From: JAYQUR01 sp038133505
GTDB taxonomy: Bacteria; Pseudomonadota; Alphaproteobacteria; MPNO01; UBA830
Length of the DNA stretch: 7,716 nucleotides
Reading direction: 5' to 3'
Assembly (NCBI GenBank): GCA_038133505.1
Contig: JAYPTI010000147.1
Coordinates: forward strand, 1 to 7,716
Positions 1 to 5,671 of the stretch are shown here, piece by piece. The position numbers were made by a program, and so were the translations under genes. Under the pieces are notes generated by a model that was not told the origin of the DNA, made no database searches, and saw only the letters and a list, made by a program, of their open reading frames with translations. The number at the start of each line of letters is the position of its first letter. The stretch's first letter is position 1.

Positions 1-46
1 CCCGGCTTTCAAACGATTTGATTTCCTTCGGAACGCCGATGTGCAT
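1..46 (-). CDS. ald: N-terminal fragment of alanine dehydrogenase-like protein
   Basis: Only the first 15 codons are in the window; the gene runs off the left edge. The visible N-terminus reads MHIGVPKEIKSFESR, which matches the opening strand of the alanine dehydrogenase / NAD(P) transhydrogenase alpha-subunit fold (M-x-IGVPKEIK-x-x-E-x-R). The K-E-I-K version is more typical of alanine dehydrogenase, which interconverts alanine with pyruvate and ammonia using NAD. The start is supported by an AAAGGGG Shine-Dalgarno sequence (complement of 53-59), six bases before the ATG. The gene is divergent from the oxidoreductase at 209, and the 18-bp palindrome lies between them, so shared regulation is likely. 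A transhydrogenase alpha subunit or a saccharopine-dehydrogenase relative remains possible with so few residues. Confidence 0.65.
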   Translation of the reverse strand, partial: MHIGVPKEIKSFESR

Positions 47-70
47 GGTCTGCCCCTTTCCCGGGTGAAA

Positions 71-98
71 CGCGCGCCTGAGAGAAACGTGGCGCGCG
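71..98 (-). other. GC-rich inverted repeat in the leader of the ald-like gene
   Basis: CGCGCGCC at 71-78 is the exact reverse complement of GGCGCGCG at 91-98, giving an 8-bp all-GC stem with a 12-base loop. It lies between the TATAAC-like -10 element (106-111) and the ATG (46), so it would form near the 5' end of the leftward transcript. No T-run follows it in either direction, so a simple terminator is not supported. It could be a 5' mRNA stabiliser or chance in GC-rich DNA. Confidence 0.3.
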
Positions 99-105
99 CC
101 CGGCT

Positions 106-111
106 GTTATA
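106..111 (-). promoter_or_regulatory. Candidate -10 element for the ald-like gene
   Basis: On the minus strand this hexamer reads TATAAC, five of six matches to the sigma-70 -10 consensus, inside an AT-rich patch of otherwise very GC-rich DNA. The matching -35 position, 17-19 bases upstream, falls inside the palindrome at 120-137 (TACACT or TTTACA), so a protein bound to the palindrome would block this promoter. Read by eye; no start site is mapped. Confidence 0.4.
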
Positions 112-119
112 CAAGAGTT

Positions 120-137
120 TTTTACACTAGTGTAAAA
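120..137. promoter_or_regulatory. Perfect 18-bp palindromic operator, copy 1
   Basis: TTTTACACTAGTGTAAAA is a perfect palindrome centred between 128 and 129, in the divergent region between the ald-like gene and the oxidoreductase. A site of this length and dyad symmetry suits a dimeric helix-turn-helix repressor such as a TetR- or GntR-type protein; the family is inferred. A near-identical site lies at 3566-3583 between the CoA ligase and hyuB (16 of 18 bases the same). Copy 1 overlaps the expected -35 region of the leftward promoter and ends four bases before a -35-like TTG of the rightward one, so it could control both genes. Confidence 0.75.
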
Positions 138-141
138 TACG

Positions 142-169
142 TTGCGAAACGCGGCACAACGGCTAGGTT
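142..169 (+). promoter_or_regulatory. Candidate promoter of the oxidoreductase gene
   Basis: A -35-like TTGCGA (142-147) and a -10-like TAGGTT (164-169) are separated by 16 bases. Each is a weak match to consensus. The support comes from comparison: after the second operator at 3566 the same order appears (CGTTGGAAAC, then GCTAGA), with similar spacing from the palindrome. A start near 176 would give a leader of roughly 30 bases. Confidence 0.35.
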
Positions 170-208
170 GTCCGATAAAGAACGTCGCAATCAACGGGAA
201 TCGCTCAC

Positions 209-1198
209 ATGCGCGCCATCGTCGCCCGGGAACTCGGCCCGCCGGAATCGCTGTCCATCGAGGATCTGGAGACGCCCGTGCCCGGGCCGGGGCAGGTCCT
301 CGTCGACAACAAGGCGGCCGCCATCAATTTTCCCGACCTCCTCGTGATGGAAGGAAAATACCAGGTACGCCCGCCGTTGCCCTTCAGCCCCGGCAAGGAA
401 GGGGCGGGCGTTGTCAGTGCGGTGGGCGAGGGCGTCACGCGCGTCAAGCCCGGCGACCGCGTGATGATCCAGGTCGAATACGGCTCCTATGCCGAGCAGG
501 TCGTGACAGACCAGGACAACTGCTATCCCGTGCCCGAGGGCGTGAGTTTCGAGGAAGCGGCGGCGATCGGCATCGCCTACCAGACGGCCTGGTTCGGCCT
601 CGTCGCGCGGGCGCACGTCAAGGAAGGCGACAGCGTCCTCGTCACCGGTGCGTCCGGCAGCGTCGGGCTCGCGGCAATGCAGCTTGCGAAGGCCTGGGGC
701 TGCACGGTCATCGCAGGGCTGACCACCATGTCGAAAGCGGATCTCGCGCGCGAGAACGGCGCCGATCACGTGATCGACCTGTCCGGCGACAACGTGCGGG
801 ATTCGATCCGCGACGATATCAAGGCGATCACCGGCGGCGGCGTCGACGTCGTGATGGAGATGCTCGGCGGCGCCGTGTTCGACGGCGCCGTCCGCGCGCT
901 CAATTTCGCCGGCAGTCTCGTCGTCGTGGGTTTCGCCGCCGGCGAGATCCCGACCTTCAAGGTCAACTACGCGCTGCTCAAGAACATCGCCGTTACCGGC
1001 GTGAACTGGGCAGAGTATCGCGACCGCGATCCGGACTGGGTCCAGCGCGTTCAGGCGGAATTGTTCGAGATGGTCGCGGACGGACGGATCACGGTGCCGG
1101 TTCAGGCGGTCTTCCCGATGGCGCGTTTCGTCGAGGCGTGCGACGTGATCCGCGACCGTCAGGTCCGCGGCAAGGTGGTCATCCGGCTGGACGAGTAG
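209..1198 (+). CDS. Zinc-independent MDR-family NAD(P)H:quinone oxidoreductase
   Basis: The 329-residue protein has the full length and layout of the quinone oxidoreductase branch of the medium-chain dehydrogenase/reductase superfamily. The N-terminal GroES-like domain includes AAINFPDLL (37-45) and the PGKEGAGVV turn (61-69). A Rossmann domain follows, with its nucleotide-binding loop VTGASGSVG at 145-153. N40 and D43 occupy the region where zinc alcohol dehydrogenases place a catalytic cysteine, so a zinc-free enzyme is expected. It probably uses NADPH in the cytoplasm to reduce a quinone or a conjugated carbonyl or enoyl substrate. The ATG at 209 has a GGGAA-like ribosome site about nine bases upstream, and MRAIVARELG is a typical start. 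It is divergent from the ald-like gene across operator copy 1 and converges on the nitroreductase. The true substrate is unknown; an acryloyl-CoA or enoyl-CoA reductase role is an alternative. Confidence 0.85.
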   Translation: MRAIVARELGPPESLSIEDLETPVPGPGQVLVDNKAAAINFPDLLVMEGKYQVRPPLPFSPGKEGAGVVSAVGEGVTRVKPGDRVMIQVEYGSYAEQVVTDQDNCYPVPEGVSFEEAAAIGIAYQTAWFGLVARAHVKEGDSVLVTGASGSVGLAAMQLAKAWGCTVIAGLTTMSKADLARENGADHVIDLSGDNVRDSIRDDIKAITGGGVDVVMEMLGGAVFDGAVRALNFAGSLVVVGFAAGEIPTFKVNYALLKNIAVTGVNWAEYRDRDPDWVQRVQAELFEMVADGRITVPVQAVFPMARFVEACDVIRDRQVRGKVVIRLDE

Positions 1199-1222
1199 GG
1201 GCGGGCGCATCGGCCTCCGCCC
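1199..1222. terminator. Weak hairpin between convergent genes
   Basis: GGGCGG (1199-1204) can pair with CCGCCC (1217-1222) across the 27-bp gap between the oxidoreductase stop and the nitroreductase stop. An alternative pairing of CGGGCG (1202-1207) with CGCCCG (1218-1223) is also possible. A hairpin here would suit a bidirectional terminator for two converging transcripts. There is no T-run on either side, so this is a positional guess supported by a short GC stem. Confidence 0.25.
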
Positions 1223-1225
1223 GGC

Positions 1226-1813
1226 TCAGCTCCACTCGGAGACGATGTCGTCGTATTCGGGCCGCGCGCGTTCCGTCGCTTCGCCCATCTCGTTCCCGAA
1301 ATACATGTAGCCGGCGACCTGGTCGTCCGCGTCGAGGCCGAGCGCGGCCTTGAAGTCGGGATCGTAGGCGTACCATTCGGTGATCCACTGCGCCGCGTAG
1401 CCCATCGACAGCGCGGCGATCAGCATCGTCTGGCAGGCGGCGCCCGCCGACAGCACCTGTTCCCACACGGGAATCTTGTGCTCCTTGACGACCTTCGAGG
1501 TGACGGCGACCACGACGGGCGCGCGCATCAGGCGTTCGCGCTCGATCTCGACCTCTTCGTCGATCGCGTCGGGTTTGTTCTTCTTGAAGATCTCCGCGAG
1601 CTTGTCGCCGAGCTTCGCGCGCGAGTCGCCCCGGATGACGATGAAGCGCCAGGGCGTCAGCCGCCCGTGATCGGGCACCCGCATCCCGGCTTCCATGATC
1701 TTCTTGAGATCGGCCTCGTCGGGCCCCGGCCCGTCCATCATGCGCGCGAGGATCGACCGGCGCGACAGGAGGAAGTCGATCGTGTTCTTGTCCCTGATAT
1801 TCAGTTCCGACAT
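1226..1813 (-). CDS. Nitroreductase-family FMN oxidoreductase (YdjA-like)
   Basis: The product is 195 residues when started at the ATG at 1813 (MSELNIRDKN). It shows the nitroreductase signatures: RRS at 18-20, which contacts the FMN phosphate in this family, then GMRVPDHGRLTPWRF (43-57), close to the GMRAPDH..QPW pattern of E. coli YdjA. A WEQ..SAGAACQTM helix and a C-terminal GYMYFGN strand follow. Such proteins are cytoplasmic dimers that bind FMN and use NAD(P)H for two-electron reductions of nitro compounds, quinones or enones; the physiological substrate is often unknown. A TTG at 1831 is in frame, but nothing before it resembles a ribosome site, while GGATGG lies about ten bases before the ATG, so the ATG is preferred. 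The gene starts 40 bases after the CoA ligase stop on the same strand and is probably co-transcribed with it. Confidence 0.85.
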   Translation of the reverse strand: MSELNIRDKNTIDFLLSRRSILARMMDGPGPDEADLKKIMEAGMRVPDHGRLTPWRFIVIRGDSRAKLGDKLAEIFKKNKPDAIDEEVEIERERLMRAPVVVAVTSKVVKEHKIPVWEQVLSAGAACQTMLIAALSMGYAAQWITEWYAYDPDFKAALGLDADDQVAGYMYFGNEMGEATERARPEYDDIVSEWS

Positions 1814-1853
1814 TCGGTGTATTCCATCCAATAGGCGTTAGAGCATTCGCCGT

Positions 1854-3509
1854 TCAGGCGTTTCCGTCCGCTTCCGCCCGTTCCCGTTCCAGCTGGCGCA
1901 ACGCGCCGCGCTGGATCTTTCCCGTGGCGGTCAACGGCAGGTCGTCGACGAATTCGACGGCGCGCGGGTACTTGAAGGCGGATATCTGCGATTTCACGAA
2001 ATCCTGCAACTCCGCGACGGTTTCGTCCGTCGCGACTGATGCTTCCGCCGGCACCACGAACGCCTTGACGATCTGACCCCTGTCCCTGTCCGGCTTGCCG
2101 ACGACGGCGACTTCGCGAACCTTGGGATGCTCCAACAGAACCGCCTCGACCTCGAGACCGGAGACATTATAGCCCCCCGTCAGGATCATGTCGTCCGTCC
2201 GTGCCTCGTAATAGAAATAGCCGTCCTCGTCGATCCGGCACAGGTCGCCCGACTTGTTCCAGCCGTCCTTGATATAGGCGCGCTGGCGGTCCTCGTCGCC
2301 GACATAGCGGCAGCCGTTGGGACCCTTCACGATCATCTGGCCGATCTCGTTCGGCGCGACGTCGTTGAAATCCTCGTCGACCACGCGGACCTGGAAGCCG
2401 GGCACAGCCTTGCCGATGGCGCCCGGCTTGATGTCGTCGCCGCTCGCCGAGATGAAGATGTGCAGCAGCTCGGAAATGCCGAGGCCGTTGATCATCTCGA
2501 CGCCGGTGATCTCCTTCCACTCGTTGAAGGTCGCCGGCGCCAGCGGTTCGCCGCCGGCGACGCATTCCCGGAGCGAGGAGAGATCGTAGTCGCGCGCCTT
2601 CTCCAGCATCAGCTTGTAGCCCGACGGCGTCGAGAAGCAGACCGTCGCCTTGTACTTCTCGATCGTCTGGAGGACGGCTTCCGGCGTTCCGCGTTCGAGC
2701 AGCACGGCGGTGCCGCCGAAGCGGAACGTATCGGCGATGAAGGCGCAGAGCCCGTACAGGAACGCAATCTGCGGGCTGCCGCAGACGATATCGCCGGGCC
2801 GGATCTTCACGACGTGGCCGATGAAGCAGTCGGCGGCGGCGAGAATGTCGCGGTGGAAATGGAGCGTCGCCTTGGGCGTGCCGGTCGATCCCGACGTGAA
2901 GCCGATGATGGCGGGATCGTCCGCGGCGGTATCGACGTTGTCGAACGTTGCGGGCGCATTCGCCATGGCCTTTTCGAGCCCGTCCGCGCGGTCGTCGCCG
3001 AAATAGAGAATGTGCTCGAGGTCGGGCGCGCCGGTCTTCGCCCGGTCGATGTCGTCTGCGAGGGAGGCCTGCGAGATCGCGAAGCGGACCTTCGCCTTGC
3101 CGATCATGTAGACGAGCTCGCGCTCGCGCAGCACAGGCATTGTTGTGATGGCGACACCGCCCGCCTTGAGCACGGCGAGCCACGCCGCGATCAGCATCGG
3201 ATGGTTGCCGGACCGCAGGATCACGCGCTCGCCCGGAACGAAGCCGTACTCCGAGACGAGAACGTTTGCGATCCGGTTTGCCTGCGCGAGAAGCTCGGCA
3301 TAGGTCCAGACGAGATCGCCCGCCATGATGGCCGGCTGGTCCGCGAAGCCCGCCGCGACCTGCTTGTCGATCAGCTCGACCGCGACGTTGAAGCGCGCCG
3401 GGTAGGCCGCGAGCTCGGGCAGGACGGAATAGTCCATCTCCGGCCACAGCTCGGGCGGCGGCATGTTGTCTCGAATGAAGGTGTCCACATGCGATGTGGG
3501 TTCGGCCAT
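1854..3509 (-). CDS. Acyl/aryl-CoA ligase, benzoate/2-aminobenzoate-CoA ligase type
   Basis: This complete 551-residue ANL-superfamily adenylating enzyme would convert a carboxylic acid, ATP and CoA to an acyl-CoA, AMP and pyrophosphate in the cytoplasm. The core motifs are in order: the P-loop-like FTSGSTGTPK at 204-213, NGLGISELLHIF at 341-352 (aligned to the A5 region; benzoate-CoA ligases have a similar G-x-x-E-x-LHIF), SGDLCRIDEDGY at 420-431 with D422 for the ribose hydroxyls, the hinge region RTDDMILTGGYNVSGLEVE at 437-455, and PLTATGKIQR with the catalytic lysine K531. The LHIF stretch and overall look favour an aromatic or similar bulky acid, but the substrate is not determined. An AAAGGA ribosome site (complement of 3516-3521), six bases before the ATG, fixes the start. 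The gene heads a leftward unit with the nitroreductase and is divergent from hyuB across operator copy 2. Confidence 0.88.
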   Translation of the reverse strand: MAEPTSHVDTFIRDNMPPPELWPEMDYSVLPELAAYPARFNVAVELIDKQVAAGFADQPAIMAGDLVWTYAELLAQANRIANVLVSEYGFVPGERVILRSGNHPMLIAAWLAVLKAGGVAITTMPVLRERELVYMIGKAKVRFAISQASLADDIDRAKTGAPDLEHILYFGDDRADGLEKAMANAPATFDNVDTAADDPAIIGFTSGSTGTPKATLHFHRDILAAADCFIGHVVKIRPGDIVCGSPQIAFLYGLCAFIADTFRFGGTAVLLERGTPEAVLQTIEKYKATVCFSTPSGYKLMLEKARDYDLSSLRECVAGGEPLAPATFNEWKEITGVEMINGLGISELLHIFISASGDDIKPGAIGKAVPGFQVRVVDEDFNDVAPNEIGQMIVKGPNGCRYVGDEDRQRAYIKDGWNKSGDLCRIDEDGYFYYEARTDDMILTGGYNVSGLEVEAVLLEHPKVREVAVVGKPDRDRGQIVKAFVVPAEASVATDETVAELQDFVKSQISAFKYPRAVEFVDDLPLTATGKIQRGALRQLERERAEADGNA

Positions 3510-3565
3510 CGTCGATCCTTTCAGAACCGCGGGAATTTAGGGCGAGGACGCCCGGAAACCAATAA

Positions 3566-3583
3566 TTTTACGTTAGTGTAAAA
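3566..3583. promoter_or_regulatory. Palindromic operator, copy 2
   Basis: TTTTACGTTAGTGTAAAA is an imperfect palindrome that extends two more paired bases on each side (AA at 3564-3565, TT at 3584-3585). It matches copy 1 at 16 of 18 positions; the only changes are AC to GT in the left half at 3572-3573. It lies 57 bases from the CoA ligase start and 65 bases from the hyuB start, in a 138-bp divergent region, so one bound dimer could control both units. The conserved right half with a degenerate left half is common among real operators of one regulator. Confidence 0.72.
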
Positions 3584-3588
3584 TTTCG

Positions 3589-3617
3589 TTGGAAACAAGC
3601 GTAACCGATGCTAGACA
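3589..3617 (+). promoter_or_regulatory. Candidate promoter of the hyuB-hyuA unit
   Basis: TTGGAA (3589-3594) and TAGACA (3612-3617) are 17 bases apart and lie just downstream of operator copy 2. Both match consensus poorly. The same arrangement follows operator copy 1: CGTTG(C)GAAAC beginning within five bases of the palindrome, then GCTAG 26-28 bases past it. A start near 3624 would leave a leader of about 25 bases before the ATG at 3648. Confidence 0.35.
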
Positions 3618-3647
3618 GTGATGCGCACCGGGAAAGAACCGCATGCC

Positions 3648-5663
3648 ATGAAAGACCTCGTCCAGCTTGAACTCATCCGAGAATCCCTGATCGCCGTCGT
3701 CAACGAGATGCGGGCGAACATCATCCATTCGTCCTACGCGCCGATCATCTATGAGGGCCACGACTTTTCCTGCGCCCTGATGTCGGCCGACGGCCGCCAG
3801 GTGGCGCAGGGGCTGGCGGACCATCCGATCCATATCTTCGCGGTGCCGTACTCGACCCAGCAGGTCGTCGCGAAATTCGGCGACGATATCCACGAGGGCG
3901 ACCTGTTCCTGCACAACGATCCCTACACCGGCGGCACGCACCTGAACGACGTGCTGATGCTGCATCCGGTCTTCTTCGACGGGAAGCTCGGCATGTTCGC
4001 CGCGATGCGCTGCCACTGGAACGACGTCGGCGGCATGACGCCGGGCAGCCTGTCGGGCCGGGTGAACGAAATCATCCAGGAAGGCATCCGGATCGAGCCG
4101 ACGAAGATCTGCGAGCGCGGCAAGATGAACGAGCCGTTCCTCAACCTGCTGTTCAACAACATGCGCGCGCGCTCCGAACGGATCGGCGACTTCAACGCGA
4201 TGGTCGGCACCGGCCGCAAGGCGGAAGAGCATCTCCTGCGACTGTACCGGCGCTTCGGCGACGGCCTTCTGAGCGGCGTCGAGGAGCTGATCGGGCGTGC
4301 CGAGCGTCAGCTGCGCGCCAAGATTGCCGAGTGTCCGGACGGCGACTACTTCGCCGAGGGCTATATCGAGAGCGACGGCACCAACCCCGACCCGCTCGTC
4401 GTGAAACTCAAGCTGACCGTGAAGGGCGAGGAGATCGTCGCCGACTTTACCGGCACGTCGGCGCAGACCAACGGGCCGACCAACTGCGGCCCCGCGATGG
4501 CGCTGAATGCCGTCGGCACGATCGTCAAATCGTTCCTCGATCCGAAGACGCCGATCAATCAGGGCTCGTTCAACCCGATCACGGTGATCTCCGAGCCCGG
4601 TACCTTCATCAACGCGCGCAACGACGCGCCCTGCGGCGGCATGGCGGAATGCAAGTTCCTGATCGATTCCGTCGTCGCCTCGGCGATGGGGCAGGTCGTG
4701 CCCGAGATGACGGTCGGCGATCTGAAGGGCGGCGCGAACCACGTCATCATTTCGGGCTCTGCACCGGGGCGCGACAACTACATCCACTACGAGTGGCCCG
4801 CCGGCGGGACCGGCGCGTCCGCGGGCATCGACGGCTCCAGCGCGGTGCGCAGCTACAACGAGGGCGACTTCAATTCGATTCAGTCGACCGAGATGGTCGA
4901 GGGGCAGTTTCCGCTCCGCATCGAGCGCTGCGAGATCCGGGCGGGCGCCTGCGGCGACGGCGAGTACCGCGGCGGCTTCGGGCTCCGGCGCGACGTGCGC
5001 ATCCTCGACGGGCGCGGCGCGCTGTCCGTCATTTCGGAGAAGAACGTCATTCCGCCCTACGGCGTCGAAGGCGGTTCGAACGGTGCGGTCAACAGCTTCA
5101 CCGTGCTGCGCAACGGAGAGACGGTCCAGCCGTCCGACATGCCCGGCAAGGTATCGGGCTATCCGCTCAGGACCGGCGACATCGTCCGCGAGGAGACGGC
5201 GGGCGGCGGCGGCTACGGCGATCCGCTGAAGCGCGATCCGGCGCGCGTGCTCGCCGACGTGATCGAAGGCTACCTGACCGAAGGCCAGGCCGACGTCCGC
5301 TACGGCGTCGTGATCGAGGCGGGCGCGGTCGACGCGGCGGCGACCGCAGACCGGCGCGCCGCGCTTTCGGAGGCGCGCCGCGCCGTGACGCTCGAAGCTG
5401 CCAACGAGGAACTGACCGACGGGCCGCGGCGCGTGTTCGTGCTGCCGTCGGGCGTCGCCGATGCGCTCGGCGTGTCGGAGGGGAACATCGTCGAACTGCT
5501 GACCGGGCGCGGCTCGCCGCTCCGCGGCTGGGCGCGGATCTGCGGCGACGCCGGCAGCGACCGGGTCGTGGTCAGCCCGTCGAGCCTCGACATTCTCGGC
5601 GCCGCGCCGGGCGACACGGTCTCGCTGCGCGCGACCGCGCCACTCCCCGAACAGTACGCGTGA
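3648..5663 (+). CDS. hyuB: Hydantoinase B / acetone carboxylase alpha-type subunit with C-terminal extension
   Basis: The 671-residue protein belongs to the HyuB family, the large subunit of ATP-dependent hydantoinases, 5-oxoprolinases and acetone or acetophenone carboxylases. It acts with the HyuA-type partner encoded next. Signatures are HNDPYTGGTHLND at 89-101, RCHWNDVGGMTPGSLSG from 121, the GDGEYRGGFGLRRDV region, and GGGGYGDPLKRDP at 519-531. H98, D101 and H123 fit the HxxD...H metal site described for acetone carboxylase. Most family members end shortly after the YGVV segment (here 552-555). This one continues for over 100 residues, and from about 594 to 665 holds a strand-rich module with RRVFVLPSGVADALGV and SPSSLDILGAAPGDTVSL. 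The ATG at 3648 gives the standard start MKDLVQLELIRE, with GGGAAAG at 3630-3636 upstream; GTG 3618 and ATG 3621 are in frame but lack a ribosome site. Carboxylase versus amide hydrolase activity cannot be settled from sequence alone. Confidence 0.88.
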   Translation: MKDLVQLELIRESLIAVVNEMRANIIHSSYAPIIYEGHDFSCALMSADGRQVAQGLADHPIHIFAVPYSTQQVVAKFGDDIHEGDLFLHNDPYTGGTHLNDVLMLHPVFFDGKLGMFAAMRCHWNDVGGMTPGSLSGRVNEIIQEGIRIEPTKICERGKMNEPFLNLLFNNMRARSERIGDFNAMVGTGRKAEEHLLRLYRRFGDGLLSGVEELIGRAERQLRAKIAECPDGDYFAEGYIESDGTNPDPLVVKLKLTVKGEEIVADFTGTSAQTNGPTNCGPAMALNAVGTIVKSFLDPKTPINQGSFNPITVISEPGTFINARNDAPCGGMAECKFLIDSVVASAMGQVVPEMTVGDLKGGANHVIISGSAPGRDNYIHYEWPAGGTGASAGIDGSSAVRSYNEGDFNSIQSTEMVEGQFPLRIERCEIRAGACGDGEYRGGFGLRRDVRILDGRGALSVISEKNVIPPYGVEGGSNGAVNSFTVLRNGETVQPSDMPGKVSGYPLRTGDIVREETAGGGGYGDPLKRDPARVLADVIEGYLTEGQADVRYGVVIEAGAVDAAATADRRAALSEARRAVTLEAANEELTDGPRRVFVLPSGVADALGVSEGNIVELLTGRGSPLRGWARICGDAGSDRVVVSPSSLDILGAAPGDTVSLRATAPLPEQYA

Positions 5664-5671
5664 GAGACGAC

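Noticed and set aside
120..137. Assigning the palindrome to a named regulator such as LiuR, FadR or PsrA
   Set aside because: The site resembles several fatty-acid and branched-chain catabolic operators loosely, but none closely enough to name, and no regulator gene is present in the window.
142..1353. Long open frame overlapping the oxidoreductase on the same strand (and another at 191-1210 on the opposite strand)
   Set aside because: Arg- and Gly-rich or His/Asp-rich low-complexity translations without recognisable domains; they are by-products of GC-rich codon use in the genuine oxidoreductase.
1814..1831. Upstream TTG start for the nitroreductase
   Set aside because: No ribosome site before it and the six extra residues do not resemble the family start; the ATG at 1813 has GGATGG at suitable distance.
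1854..3509. Naming the ligase as 2-aminobenzoate-CoA ligase outright
   Set aside because: The sequence has that general look, but the expected 2-aminobenzoyl-CoA monooxygenase/reductase is not in the window and substrate residues cannot be compared here.
2127..3581. 484-codon plus-strand open frame across the CoA ligase
   Set aside because: Antisense to a gene with all ANL motifs in order; its own translation has no family features and its end crosses the operator region.
3573..4787. 404-codon minus-strand open frame over hyuB
   Set aside because: Antisense shadow of a well-supported HyuB protein; it begins outside hyuB and contains no recognisable domain.
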